Shown: positions 8,918 through 17,509 of the stretch, piece after piece
Position numbering within the stretch: position 1 is the first letter of the stretch
Layout: each line of letters starts with the position of its first letter
Assembly: GCF_013385635.1 (NCBI RefSeq)
Contig: NZ_JACAPR010000002.1
Location: 205,643-269,642, forward strand
DNA length: 64,000 nucleotides
DNA from: Pseudomonas gingeri
GTDB taxonomy: Bacteria > Pseudomonadota > Gammaproteobacteria > Pseudomonadales > Pseudomonadaceae
Direction of reading: 5' to 3'
Translations under genes and position numbers: made by a program
Notes under the pieces: generated by a model
The model's input: only the letters and a program-made list of their open reading frames with translations
What the model was told of the DNA's origin: nothing
The model's database searches: none

Positions 8918-8937
8918 AACTAGGTGAATTGATAGGT
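8918..8937 (-). promoter_or_regulatory. lux-box-like operator of the pip gene
   Basis: On the minus strand the 20-mer ACCTATCAATTCACCTAGTT has the ACCTA...TAGTT ends of a lux box. A TATCGT hexamer (8891-8896) sits 21 bases downstream, in position for a -10 element. It is the predicted binding site for the adjacent LuxR-type protein and closely resembles the box at 9793-9812. Confidence 0.65.
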
Positions 8938-8947
8938 TTTTGCCGGA

Positions 8948-9712
8948 TCAGCTGTCGAGCAGTCGGTAATGCACGGCCCGCAGTACCGCCTGTACGCGGT
9001 TTTTTGCCCCCAACTTGTGCATGGCGGACGTCAGGTGCAGGGTCACGGTGGCCAGCGAACGATGCAGGTGTTCGGCGATTTCCTTGGCGGTCAGGCCCTC
9101 GGCCGCCCATTGCAGGCATTCGCGTTCACGCCGGGTCAGGCGAATATGCGGATATACGCGCATTTCCGGGCTGAATAAAGGGTAGGCGGCTTCCTGTAGT
9201 GCGTGGGAAATGACGCTGAAATCCGTAAGAGTTTGTCGTGCATCTTTTAAGACGTATTTACCGTTGCCACTGCGCAGCCCCGTCAACGAAGCGAAGCCGC
9301 CCTTCGGTAGGTGGATCGGCACACTGACGCCGCAGGTCATCTGCCGGTCATGCAGGTAGCTGGTCACGGGCGAATGACGCTGGTCGATGACCTTCTGCAG
9401 AGCGGTTTCGGCCTTGGGGCGATAGGACCAGACAAAGGGCGAAACGGTGTTCAACGCCAGGTGCTGCACGGGGTCTATCTGGTAGAAACCCTGCTCGCAC
9501 CAGAGCGAGTGCCAGTCCGACGGGGTGTTGCGGACCTTGAGCACGGACGGGGTGATCATGCTGCCGTCATGGTCCAGCGGCACCGGTGTGTAGTCGTACA
9601 CCAGGGCGTCGAATCCCAGGTGGCCCGCCAGGATCAGCGCGTTGTCCATCAGCTCGTCCATGTTGTTGCCGGACAAGCGACGGGTATCGACCTCAGAGAA
9701 TTTGACCTGCAT
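8948..9712 (-). CDS. pipR: LuxR-family solo regulator, PipR/OryR/PsoR subfamily
   Basis: This is a 254-residue transcription factor with an N-terminal autoinducer-binding domain and a C-terminal LuxR helix-turn-helix (LTRRERECLQWAAEGLTAKE onward). I start at ATG 9712, which has AGGAGAGG upstream. Aligned by spacing to the six invariant ligand-pocket residues of TraR, it has Trp67 (W57), Trp71 in place of Y61, Asp80-Pro81 (D70-P71), Trp95 (W85) and Gly128 (G113). The Tyr-to-Trp change is typical of the plant-associated subfamily, which responds to plant-derived amides rather than acyl-homoserine lactones. No luxI synthase is nearby. It sits between two iminopeptidase genes, each preceded by a lux-like box, so it probably activates both units when ligand is present. 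Confidence 0.9.
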   Translation of the reverse strand: MQVKFSEVDTRRLSGNNMDELMDNALILAGHLGFDALVYDYTPVPLDHDGSMITPSVLKVRNTPSDWHSLWCEQGFYQIDPVQHLALNTVSPFVWSYRPKAETALQKVIDQRHSPVTSYLHDRQMTCGVSVPIHLPKGGFASLTGLRSGNGKYVLKDARQTLTDFSVISHALQEAAYPLFSPEMRVYPHIRLTRRERECLQWAAEGLTAKEIAEHLHRSLATVTLHLTSAMHKLGAKNRVQAVLRAVHYRLLDS

Positions 9713-9792
9713 CCTTTCCTCTCCTGAATAAATTTCAATCCTGAAATCAAGCAAGTAGAATGCCACGCCGTGGCGAGGGACAGCCAGACCAA

Positions 9793-9812
9793 ACCTATAA
9801 GAATTGCTAGCT
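9793..9812 (+). promoter_or_regulatory. lux-box-like operator of the hydrolase-ABC operon
   Basis: The 20-mer ACCTATAAGAATTGCTAGCT shares the ACCTAT start and the CTAG core near its end with the box before the pip gene. A TAGGGT hexamer (9835-9840) follows after 22 bases, the same geometry as on the other side. The predicted regulator is the PipR-like protein encoded divergently at 8948-9712. Confidence 0.62.
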
Positions 9813-9882
9813 TATGGGCTCGGAAATTCCCCGCTAGGGTGAAGCCGACAGGCTACAAGAGCCTGCAACAGGGAGAGTGGCC

Positions 9883-10776
9883 ATGTGGTACGAACTGGAA
9901 CCGGATCAGCGTTACACCCTTGAAGTCGATGGCCACAGTGTAGTGGTCTATAGCTACGGCAGTGGCGATGAGGTGCTGCTGTGCCTCAACGGCGGCCCCG
10001 GCCTGCCATGCGACTACCTGCGCGATGCCCATGGCTGGCTGAAGGAAAAGGGCTTGCGGGTGGTGGCGTTCGACCAGTTGGGGACCGGTGCCTCCGACCG
10101 CCCCAGCGACCCGGCATTGTGGGATATCACCCGTTATGTCGCCGAAGTCGAGCACGTACGCCAGGCCCTGGAGCTGGGCCCGGTGCATATGCTCGGGCAT
10201 TCCTGGGGTGGCTGGCTGGCCATCGAGTACGCGATCCATCATCCGCAGCACCTCAAGACCCTGGTACTGGAAAACACCGTCGGCGATATCCCGCACCTGA
10301 CCCAGGAACTCGAGCGCCTGCGTGCCGCCCTGGGCAGCGAAACCGTGGCGATGATGCAGCGCCATGAAGCCATGGGCACCCTGGATCACCCGCAGTACCA
10401 GGCGGCGATCACCCTGCTCAACTACCGGCATGTGTGCCGCCTCGACGAATGGCCGGCGCCGGTCAAGCGCTCGCTGGACGATTGGAACATGGGGCCGTAC
10501 GAAGCCATGCAAGGGCCCAACGAATTCCTCTATGTCGGCAACCTGAAGGACTGGAACCGCATCGAGCAGATGGCCGATTTCGCGATGCCGGTGCTGATCA
10601 CCACCGGCCAGCACGACGAACTGACCCCAGCCTGTGCCTATCGGATGAAACGTGCGCTGCGGGATGTCGAGTTGCATGTGTTCCCCAACAGCAGCCATAT
10701 GCCGTTCTACGAGGAGCCCCAGGCCTACTTCCCGGTCCTGCTCGATTTCCTGCAACGCCATCGGGGCGCTGCATGA
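9883..10776 (+). CDS. Second S33 aminopeptidase/alpha-beta hydrolase of the PipR locus
   Basis: This is a 297-residue hydrolase of the proline-iminopeptidase type. It has oxyanion motif NGGPG (36-40), Ser107 in GHSWGG, Asp245 in GQHDE and His272 in SSHMP. The start is ATG 9883 with GGGAG at ideal distance; a GTG two codons earlier would sit on top of that site. It is distinct from but homologous to the first pip protein, and equivalent genes in described PipR clusters have been called aapA. It heads an operon with a peptide importer: its TGA overlaps the ATG of the permease gene (ATGA). By inference the operon imports plant- or peptide-derived amides and the hydrolase cleaves them, either as food or to process the inducer. 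Confidence 0.88.
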   Translation: MWYELEPDQRYTLEVDGHSVVVYSYGSGDEVLLCLNGGPGLPCDYLRDAHGWLKEKGLRVVAFDQLGTGASDRPSDPALWDITRYVAEVEHVRQALELGPVHMLGHSWGGWLAIEYAIHHPQHLKTLVLENTVGDIPHLTQELERLRAALGSETVAMMQRHEAMGTLDHPQYQAAITLLNYRHVCRLDEWPAPVKRSLDDWNMGPYEAMQGPNEFLYVGNLKDWNRIEQMADFAMPVLITTGQHDELTPACAYRMKRALRDVELHVFPNSSHMPFYEEPQAYFPVLLDFLQRHRGAA

Positions 10777-11720
10777 ACCTGCAGCGCTATCGCTTTATCC
10801 TGACCCGGCCGCTGCAATTGCTGCCGGTGCTGTTCGGCATCAGTCTGGTGACCTTCGTCCTGATCCGCTCGATTCCCGGCGATCCGGCGCGGGCGCTGTT
10901 GGGGTCGCGGACCACGCCGGAGGCGCTGGCCAATATTCGCGCCCAGTTCGGTCTCGATCAGCCGCTGCCGATGCAGTACCTTTATTTCCTCAAGAACCTG
11001 CTGCAAGGCGACCTGGGGCAATCGATCCAGTACCGGGTCGACACCCTCAAGCTGATCGCCACCCGTATCGAGCCGACGCTGATCCTGGTCCTGGGGAGCG
11101 TTGTCCTGGCACTGCTGATCGCGATCCCGCTGGCGACCCTGGCCGCCCGGCACAAGGGGGGCTGGGTCGATAACCTGGTGCGGGTGTTCACCACCAGTGG
11201 CCTCGGGGTTCCGGCATTCTGGCTGGGGATCATGCTGATCCTGGTGTTCAGCGTGCAGTTGGGCTGGTTTCCGGTGACCGGCTACGGACGTGACTGGCTG
11301 GACAAGCTGCATCACCTGGCGCTGCCCTGCCTGACCATTGCCCTGGCCCTGTCCTCGGTGCTGATTCGCAATCTGCGGGCAAGCATGCTGGTGGAGTTGC
11401 AGGCCGATCATGTCACCGCCGCGCGGGCGCGGGGCTTGTCCGATGGGGCGATCCTGCGCCGGCATGTGCTGCCCAACTCCCTGGTGCCCACGGTCAACCT
11501 GCTGGCGGTAAATATCGGCTGGTTGATCAGCAGCACGGTGGTGGTCGAGAGTCTGTTCGCCATTCCGGGCATCGGCCAGTTGCTGGTGCGCGGGATCTTC
11601 GGTCGTGACTACATGGTGGTGCAGGGCGTGGCGATGGTCCTGGCGCTGGCGACGGTGGCGGTGAACTTCCTCGCCGACGTGGCCACCGTGGCGATCGATC
11701 CGCGGGTGAAAGTCCGATGA
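10773..11720 (+). CDS. Peptide ABC transporter permease, DppB-like
   Basis: This 315-residue inner-membrane protein starts at the ATG overlapping the previous stop. It has an N-terminal membrane segment (LLPVLFGISLVTFVLIRSIPGD), a large periplasmic loop, then five more hydrophobic segments. The EAA loop, which contacts the ATPases, is visible as ARARGLSDGAILRRHVLPNSL. IPGDPARALLG and the FAIPGIGQLLVRGIFGRDY ending are typical of the DppB/OppB family. It is the second gene of the PipR-linked operon and pairs with the DppC-like product. The substrate is presumably a peptide or peptide-like amide. Confidence 0.92.
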   Translation: MNLQRYRFILTRPLQLLPVLFGISLVTFVLIRSIPGDPARALLGSRTTPEALANIRAQFGLDQPLPMQYLYFLKNLLQGDLGQSIQYRVDTLKLIATRIEPTLILVLGSVVLALLIAIPLATLAARHKGGWVDNLVRVFTTSGLGVPAFWLGIMLILVFSVQLGWFPVTGYGRDWLDKLHHLALPCLTIALALSSVLIRNLRASMLVELQADHVTAARARGLSDGAILRRHVLPNSLVPTVNLLAVNIGWLISSTVVVESLFAIPGIGQLLVRGIFGRDYMVVQGVAMVLALATVAVNFLADVATVAIDPRVKVR

Positions 11721-12574
11721 GCAGCGCAGGGGCCATGGTGGCGCGGCGCGATGCCCTCGGCCTGCGGCTGCGCAACGGTCGGCTGGCGATGTATCTCGGC
11801 CTGGCGATTCTCGGCGGCTGGCTGGTGCTGGCGCTCTTCGCCCCGTGGATCGCGCCCTACGACCCGATTTTGCAGAACACCGATGTACGTCTGCTGGCCC
11901 CGAGCGCGGCTCATCCGTTCGGTACCGATCACTTTGGTCGCGACGTGCTGTCGCGGGTGATCTGGGGCGCCCGGGTCGACCTGCAATTGTCGGTACTCGG
12001 GGTGATTTTCCCGTTCCTGATCGGCACGGTGGTCGGTGCGTTGTCCGGGTATATCGGCGGTCGTTTCGATACCCTCTGCATGCGTCTGATCGATATCGTC
12101 CTGGCCTTTCCGTTCCTGGTACTGATGCTGGCGATCATGGCGATTCTCGGCCCCGGGCTGACCAGCTTCTATATCGCGATGGCCCTGGTCGGCTGGGTAT
12201 CCTATGCGCGACTGATTCGCTCGCAGATCCTCATCCTCAAGGAAAGCGACTTCTCCCTGGCGGCGAAAAGCCTCGGCTTCGGCCATGGGCGCATCCTGTT
12301 CCGGCACCTGCTGCCCAATGCGTTATTCAGTTCGGTGGTATTCGCCATGTCCGATGCGGTGCTGGTGCTGCTCAATGGCGCGGCCGTCAGTTACCTCGGG
12401 CTGGGTGTGCAACCGCCGACGGCGGAATGGGGCACCATGGTCGCCGAGGGGCAAAGCCTGATTACCAGCGCCTGGTGGATCTGCACCTTTCCGGGCATCG
12501 CCATCGTCACCCTGGCCATGGGCTTCAGCCTGCTGGCGGACGGTGTCGCCGAAGCCATGGGGGAACGCACATGA
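11717..12574 (+). CDS. Peptide ABC transporter permease, DppC-like
   Basis: This 285-residue permease overlaps the DppB-like gene by four bases. It has the family layout: an N-terminal cytoplasmic arm, a membrane segment (LGLAILGGWLVLALFAPWIAPYDP), the HPFGTDHFGRDVLSRVIWGAR motif diagnostic of DppC/OppC proteins, and a five-helix core. The EAA-type loop is AAKSLGFGHGRILFRHLLPNAL. The C-terminal block LGVQPPTAEWGTMVAEG is also typical. It forms the heterodimeric channel with the preceding permease. Its ATG is not preceded by a clear independent ribosome-binding site, so translation is probably coupled. Confidence 0.92.
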   Translation: MSSAGAMVARRDALGLRLRNGRLAMYLGLAILGGWLVLALFAPWIAPYDPILQNTDVRLLAPSAAHPFGTDHFGRDVLSRVIWGARVDLQLSVLGVIFPFLIGTVVGALSGYIGGRFDTLCMRLIDIVLAFPFLVLMLAIMAILGPGLTSFYIAMALVGWVSYARLIRSQILILKESDFSLAAKSLGFGHGRILFRHLLPNALFSSVVFAMSDAVLVLLNGAAVSYLGLGVQPPTAEWGTMVAEGQSLITSAWWICTFPGIAIVTLAMGFSLLADGVAEAMGERT

Positions 12575-13557
12575 GTTCGCCGGTGTTGCAAGTTCGCGAC
12601 CTGAGTGTGCTGGCCCATAACGGCCCGACCCCGCTGACCCTGGTCGATCGCCTGTCCTTCGACCTGGCGCAAGGGGAAATCCTTGGCCTGGTCGGCGAAA
12701 GCGGTTCGGGCAAGACCCTGGCCTGCCGGGCCCTGATGCGCCTGCTGCCGTCCACCAGTCTCCGTGTCGAAGGTAGTGGCGTGCACCTGGCCGGGCACAA
12801 CCTGCTGGCGCTGGACGAGGCCGGCATGCGGGCGATGCGCGGACGACAGATCGGCATGGTGTTCCAGAATCCCGGCAGCCATCTCGATCCGCTGATGCGT
12901 ATCGGCGAGCAGATCGGCGAGGGTATCCGCCAGCACCAGCAGTGCTCGCGTCGCGAGGCCCGCGCGCAGGCGATCGAGGTGCTGCGGCAGGTGGGCATTC
13001 CCGATCCACAGCGCCGCGTCGACAACTATCCCCACGAATTTTCCGGCGGTATGCGCCAGCGGGCGATGATTGCCGTGGCCCTGGGCTGCGAGCCCAGGGT
13101 GTTGATCGCCGACGAGCCGACCACCGCCCTCGATGTGACGGTACAGGCGCAAATCCTGCGGCTGCTGCTCGACCTGCGGGACCAGCGCGGGCTGTCGCTG
13201 ATCATGATCACCCATGACCTGGGCGTGGTGGCCCAGACCTGCGATTCGATTGCCGTGATGTATGCCGGGCGCCTGTGCGAGCACGGCAGCAAGCGCGATC
13301 TGTTGGCCCGCCCGCGTCATCCCTATACCGCCGGGCTGGTGGCCTGTCAGCCGGCCGGTGGTGCAGGGCAGGAGCCGTTGCGCACCATCGGTGGCCAACC
13401 GCCCTTGCTCGGCGCCTTGCCGACGGGCTGTCGTTTCAATCCGCGCTGCCAGCACCTGGGGCCCGATTGCCATGACACCCTACCGGAGCTGCGGGCCATC
13501 GAGCACGGACAGCGGGTGGCCTGTCATTATCCGTTGGCGCTGGGAGGTCAGCCATGA
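12571..13557 (+). CDS. Peptide ABC transporter ATP-binding protein, DppD-like
   Basis: This 328-residue ATPase starts at the ATG overlapping the permease stop. It shows Walker A GESGSGKT (42-49), a Q-loop [14 protein letters not shown], the signature [12 protein letters not shown], Walker [13 protein letters not shown] and switch His in MITHDLGVV. The C-terminal oligopeptide-transporter extension holds a Cys cluster ([16 protein letters not shown]) that ligates a 4Fe-4S cluster in some homologues (family knowledge). It would work as a heterodimer with the DppF-like ATPase encoded next. The position in the operon and four-base overlaps indicate tight coupling. Confidence 0.92.
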   Translation: MSSPVLQVRDLSVLAHNGPTPLTLVDRLSFDLAQGEILGLVGESGSGKTLACRALMRLLPSTSLRVEGSGVHLAGHNLLALDEAGMRAMRGRQIGMVFQNPGSHLDPLMRIGEQIGEGIRQHQQCSRREARAQAIEVLRQVGIPDPQRRVDNYPHEFSGGMRQRAMIAVALGCEPRVLIADEPTTALDVTVQAQILRLLLDLRDQRGLSLIMITHDLGVVAQTCDSIAVMYAGRLCEHGSKRDLLARPRHPYTAGLVACQPAGGAGQEPLRTIGGQPPLLGALPTGCRFNPRCQHLGPDCHDTLPELRAIEHGQRVACHYPLALGGQP

Positions 13558-14567
13558 GCCTGCTTGAAGTCAAGGACCTGCAAGTGCGCTTTGCCGCGCA
13601 AGGCAGCGGCTTCCTGGGGATGACCCGGCAATGGGTGAGGGCGGTCAACGGCGTCTCCCTGAGCCTGGGGGCGGGGGAAACCCTGGGACTGGTTGGCGAA
13701 TCCGGCAGCGGCAAAAGCAGCTTTGGCCGGGCCATCCTGCGGCTCAACGATATCGCCGCCGGCCAGGTCCTGTTCGACGGCGTGGATGTCGCCCAGGGCC
13801 ACGGGATCGAGCTGGAACGCCTGCGGCGGGAGACCGCGATGATCTTTCAGGACCCCTATGCCGCGCTCAATCCACGCCTGAGTATCGGCGAAACCCTTGC
13901 CGAAGTGTTGCGGGTACAACGCAAGGTGAGCGCCGGGCAGATTCCGGCACGGGTCGAGGAACTGCTGACCCTGGTCGGGCTGCGGCCGGAACTGGCCGGG
14001 CGCAAGCCGGGCAGCCTCAGTGGTGGACAATGCCAGCGGGTGGGGATCGCCCGGGCCCTGGCGGTGGAGCCGCGGCTCATCGTTGCCGACGAATGCGTGG
14101 CGGCGCTCGATGTGTCGATCCAGGGCCAGATCATCAATCTGTTGCTGGAACTGCGCCAGCGCCTGAACCTGTCGATCCTGTTCATCGCCCATGACCTGGC
14201 CATCGTCCGACGCCTGTGTGACCGGGTCGCGGTGATGTACCTCGGACAGATCGTCGAAGAAGGCAGCGTCGAAGCGGTCTTCAGCGCGCCGCGCCATCCC
14301 TACACGGCGGCATTGATCAACTCGATCCCGGATATCGACCCGGACCGCCGGCTGCCGGCCGAACCCTTGCCCGGCGAGCCGCCGAGCCCGCTGAACGCCC
14401 CCAGCGGCTGCGCCTTTCATCCGCGCTGTCGCCTCGCCCGGCCAGGTTGCGCCGAAGCACCGCCGCCGACCCATTACCTCGCGCACCAGCGCTACAGCTG
14501 TGTGCTCGAAGAACCGCTGTCGCAAACCCTAAACCCACCATCGATTAACAGGGAGTTATACGCATGA
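13554..14567 (+). CDS. Peptide ABC transporter ATP-binding protein, DppF-like
   Basis: This 337-residue ATPase has Walker A GESGSGKS (48-55), Q-loop IFQDPYAALNPRL, signature LSGGQCQRVGIARAL and Walker B IVADECVAALDVS, with the H-loop in FIAHDLAIV. The catalytic Glu is kept, but the next residue is Cys where most family members have Pro (DEP). The C-terminal oligopeptide extension includes CAFHPRCRLARPGCAE. It is the second ATPase of the PipR-linked importer and overlaps both neighbours by four bases. Confidence 0.92.
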   Translation: MSLLEVKDLQVRFAAQGSGFLGMTRQWVRAVNGVSLSLGAGETLGLVGESGSGKSSFGRAILRLNDIAAGQVLFDGVDVAQGHGIELERLRRETAMIFQDPYAALNPRLSIGETLAEVLRVQRKVSAGQIPARVEELLTLVGLRPELAGRKPGSLSGGQCQRVGIARALAVEPRLIVADECVAALDVSIQGQIINLLLELRQRLNLSILFIAHDLAIVRRLCDRVAVMYLGQIVEEGSVEAVFSAPRHPYTAALINSIPDIDPDRRLPAEPLPGEPPSPLNAPSGCAFHPRCRLARPGCAEAPPPTHYLAHQRYSCVLEEPLSQTLNPPSINRELYA

Positions 14568-16099
14568 GATCCAGGCATTTGAAACTGTTGAGCGCGGCCA
14601 CCCTGGCCGTCTGCTCGTTGGCTGCAGGCGTGGCGCAAGCCGCGGGCGTGCTGACCATCGGTTGCCGGGAAGACAGCACCACCTTCGACCCGATCAAGAG
14701 TGCGCAGAACCGCGATACCTGGGTGTTCGCCAACGTCTACGACACCCTGGTGCGCGTCGACAAGGCCGGGACCCAACTGCAACCCGGGCTGGCGGAAAGC
14801 TGGACGACCTCGCCCGACGGCCTGACCTACACCTTCAAGCTGCGCCCGGCGAAGTTCTCCGATGGCTCGGCGATCACCGCCAGCGATGCGGCTTTCAGCC
14901 TGTTGCGCATCCGCGACAACAAGGCGTCGCTGTGGAGCGACTCCTACAAGCTGATCGACAAGGCCGAGGCCAAGGACCCGCAGACCCTGGTGGTGACCCT
15001 CAAGACCCCGTCGGTACCGTTCGTTTCGCAACTGGCTTCGCCAACCGCCTCGGTGCTGTCGCAAAAGGCCATCGAGAAGATGGGCGAGGATGCCTACGCC
15101 GAAAAGCCGGTGGTCTCGGGTGCCTTTACCGTCAAGGAATGGATTCGCGGCGATCGCGTGGTCCTGGAGAAGAACCCGGACTTCTGGCAGGCCGGCAGCG
15201 TCAGCCTGGATGGCGTGGAGTGGATCTCCATCCCCGATGACAACACGCGCATGCTCAAGGTCCAGGCCGGCGAGCTGGATTCGGCGATCTTCGTGCCGTT
15301 CTCGCGGGTCGACGCCTTGCAGAAAGACAAGAACCTGGTGGTGCACCTCGACCCTTCGACCCGCGAAGACCACCTGCTGATCAACCATGCCCATGGCGAA
15401 CTGGCCAAGCCGCAGGTGCGCGAGGCCCTGGACTATGCGATCGACAAGAAGTCGCTGGTGGACACCGTGACCTTCGGCAAGGGTGTCGTGGCTTATTCCT
15501 ACATTCCCAAGGGCGGCCAATACCACTACGCGGACAACCTGCAGCGCCCTTACGATCCGGAGAAAGCCAAAAAACTGCTGAGCGACGCCGGGGCTTCGAA
15601 CCTCAAGCTGAACTATGTGGTCAACGCCGGTAACGAGGCGGACGAGCAGATCGCCGTGATGGTCCAGCAGCAACTGGCCAAGGTCGGTGTCACCGCCAAC
15701 CTGCAGAAAGTCGACCCGACACAGAGCTGGCAGATGCTGATCGACGGCGCCTATGACCTGTCGGTGATGTACTGGACCAACGACATTCTCGACGCCGACC
15801 AGAAGACCACTTTTGTCCTCGGTCACGACACCAACAACAACTACATGACCGGCTATAAAAACGAGAAGGTCAAGGAGTTGGTGGCGGCTGCACGTGTCGA
15901 GAGCGATCCGGTCAAGCGCAAGCAGATGTACATCGACCTGCAGAAGATGGCCAAGGCTGATGTCAACTGGATAGACCTGTATTACAGCCCGTACATCAAC
16001 ATCTCGCGCAAGAACATCGAGAACTTCCAGCAGAACCCGCTGGGCCGTTTCTCGCTGGAGGAGACCGTGAAGAAGGATGACAAGGTCGCCAGCAACTGA
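14564..16099 (+). CDS. Peptide ABC transporter substrate-binding protein (family 5)
   Basis: This 511-residue periplasmic protein has a Sec signal peptide of about 27 residues (ending GVAQA). The DppA/OppA family pattern follows: LTIGCREDSTTFDP near the mature N-terminus, LAESWTTSPDGLTYTFKLRP and FSDGSAITASDAAFSL. It captures peptides or related compounds for the importer encoded just upstream. A GGGAG ribosome-binding sequence precedes the ATG, which overlaps the stop of the DppF-like gene. As the last gene of the operon, it is followed by a REPIN-like repeat. Ligand identity is unknown; the PipR context points to a plant-derived peptide or amide. Confidence 0.93.
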   Translation: MRSRHLKLLSAATLAVCSLAAGVAQAAGVLTIGCREDSTTFDPIKSAQNRDTWVFANVYDTLVRVDKAGTQLQPGLAESWTTSPDGLTYTFKLRPAKFSDGSAITASDAAFSLLRIRDNKASLWSDSYKLIDKAEAKDPQTLVVTLKTPSVPFVSQLASPTASVLSQKAIEKMGEDAYAEKPVVSGAFTVKEWIRGDRVVLEKNPDFWQAGSVSLDGVEWISIPDDNTRMLKVQAGELDSAIFVPFSRVDALQKDKNLVVHLDPSTREDHLLINHAHGELAKPQVREALDYAIDKKSLVDTVTFGKGVVAYSYIPKGGQYHYADNLQRPYDPEKAKKLLSDAGASNLKLNYVVNAGNEADEQIAVMVQQQLAKVGVTANLQKVDPTQSWQMLIDGAYDLSVMYWTNDILDADQKTTFVLGHDTNNNYMTGYKNEKVKELVAAARVESDPVKRKQMYIDLQKMAKADVNWIDLYYSPYINISRKNIENFQQNPLGRFSLEETVKKDDKVASN

Positions 16100-16120
16100 T
16101 GGCTGGCTGAGTCGAAGACC

Positions 16121-16212
16121 TTGTAGGAGCCGGCTTGCCGGCGATGGCGGTGTTTCAGGCGACGAAGATGTCGGCTGTCAGGTCGCTATCGCTGGCAAGC
16201 CAGTTCCTACAA
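16121..16212 (+). repeat. REPIN-like inverted repeat
   Basis: TTGTAGGAGCCGGCTTGCCG at the left end is the approximate inverse of CTGGCAAGCCAGTTCCTACAA at the right end, giving a ~92-base palindromic element. It sits between the convergent binding-protein and SCP2 genes. Confidence 0.8.
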
Positions 16213-16220
16213 TGGGCCTG

Positions 16221-16535
16221 TCAGGACGGGAACAGCTCGCTCAGCTTCATGGCCAGCATCATGTCGCCTTCAGCGCGCAGCTTGCCGCCCATGAAGGCCT
16301 GCATGCCGTCGGTTTCACCGCTGACGATGCCTTCCAGGGTTTCGCCGTCCATCACCAGGGTCACTTGCGCGTCCGGGTTTTCGCCTTCCAGCAGTTCGCA
16401 GGTGCTGTCCTTGACGACCAGCGAGAAGTTCTTGGTGTCGTCGATACGGAAACCGAACACCAGATCCAGGCCGGCAGCGGCGGCTGGGTTGAATTTGGCT
16501 TTCATTGCTTGTACGGCATCGGCTACAGAAGTCAT
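16221..16535 (-). CDS. SCP2 sterol-binding domain protein
   Basis: This is a 104-residue stand-alone SCP2 domain. It has an N-terminal helix (VADAVQAMKAKFNP), then beta strands FGFRIDDTKNFSLVVKDSTCELLEG. The family hallmark helix AFMGGKLRAEGDMMLAMKLSELF lies at the C-terminus. SCP2 proteins form a hydrophobic tunnel and bind fatty acyl chains or other lipids. The start ATG has AAAGGA upstream. It is followed in the divergent direction only by the REPIN repeat. A phosphatase gene lies 57 bases upstream in the same direction, so co-transcription is possible. Confidence 0.92.
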   Translation of the reverse strand: MTSVADAVQAMKAKFNPAAAAGLDLVFGFRIDDTKNFSLVVKDSTCELLEGENPDAQVTLVMDGETLEGIVSGETDGMQAFMGGKLRAEGDMMLAMKLSELFPS

Positions 16536-16592
16536 GGATCGATCCTTTTATGGGTGATGACAGCGACCCCAAGGGTCACGGTTGGCCGGTTC

Positions 16593-17303
16593 TCAACGGA
16601 AGGTGATGAGTTCCGGCGCCTTCAGCAGTTGCAAGTGCGTTTGACTGTTGAAGGAAGCCAGGGCCACCTCGCGACCACGGAACTTGAGTTGGTTGAGCGA
16701 GGTGTTGACGATTTGCCAGTTCAGCTCGAATGCCTGTCGTGCGGGCATCCGGGTGATCAGGTGGAGCAGGGCGGTAATGGTGCCGCCCGAGGTGAATACG
16801 GCGATTTTGCGGGTGTTGTCGGCGCTGTCGAGGATGCGCTGCAGTCCGGCCTGGACACGGTCGACGAATTCCAGCCAGCTTTCCAGGCCTGACGGATCGT
16901 GGCTGCCATCGAGCCAGCGCTCGATGATCAGGGCGAAGATACGCTGGAACTCGCCACGGTTCTGCGCCGCATTGCGCAGGATGTGCAGGGCTTCGGGTTC
17001 GTCCGGCAGCAGGCCGGGGAGCAGGGCGCGGATCACCGCGTCGGCATCGAACTCGTTGAAGGCCGGGTCGATCTCCAGCGGCGGCACCGGCAGGCCGACA
17101 GGGGCGAACTGCTCCAGGGCCAGGGACGCGGTGTCCTGCTGGCGGCGCAAGTCACCGGCCAGGCAGCGGTCGAAGCTCAGGCCCAACTCGGCCAGGTGCT
17201 GGCCGAGGATCTGCGCCTGACGCACGCCGACCGGCGACAGGACATCGTAGTCGTCGGCACCGAAGGAGGCCTGGCCATGTCGAATCAGGTAGATACTGCC
17301 CAC
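16593..17303 (-). CDS. Histidine phosphatase family protein
   Basis: This 236-residue protein uses a GTG start at 17303. That start places the catalytic motif at the N-terminus as is usual for the family: GSIYLIRHGQASFG, where the His of RHG is phosphorylated. Further conserved elements are SPVGVRQAQILGQHLAE, the second Arg region LAGDLRRQQDTA and the acidic FNEFD. The second catalytic His region is AVFTSGGTITALL, which lacks the usual His after the Ser/Thr stretch (more often SHGGV), so the exact activity is uncertain. The substrate is unknown. No strong ribosome-binding site precedes the GTG; longer in-frame starts exist but would add an unrelated low-complexity leader. Confidence 0.85.
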   Translation of the reverse strand: MGSIYLIRHGQASFGADDYDVLSPVGVRQAQILGQHLAELGLSFDRCLAGDLRRQQDTASLALEQFAPVGLPVPPLEIDPAFNEFDADAVIRALLPGLLPDEPEALHILRNAAQNRGEFQRIFALIIERWLDGSHDPSGLESWLEFVDRVQAGLQRILDSADNTRKIAVFTSGGTITALLHLITRMPARQAFELNWQIVNTSLNQLKFRGREVALASFNSQTHLQLLKAPELITFR

Positions 17304-17509
17304 GTCCGCGTCGTCCCGGTACGTTGAAGTTCTGGCGAGGTTATGAGGATGCCGGAAGCCTGTCAATGAAAAAACATACGCTCGTTTGAAATGTTTGTTA
17401 GAGACTTGTTTCCCGGCATGACGGTGGCTGGCCGCAGGGCTGTCCCGACGGTATGCTTGAGGCATCACGCCCCCAAAGCCGGGGGTAGCCTCGTTTTTAA
17501 GGAGTCACC

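Noticed and set aside
17470..17498. Terminator inside the sohB leader
   Set aside because: The hairpin is real but the T-run is eight bases away and the ribosome-binding site follows at once. I could not decide its role, so I only mention it under sohB.
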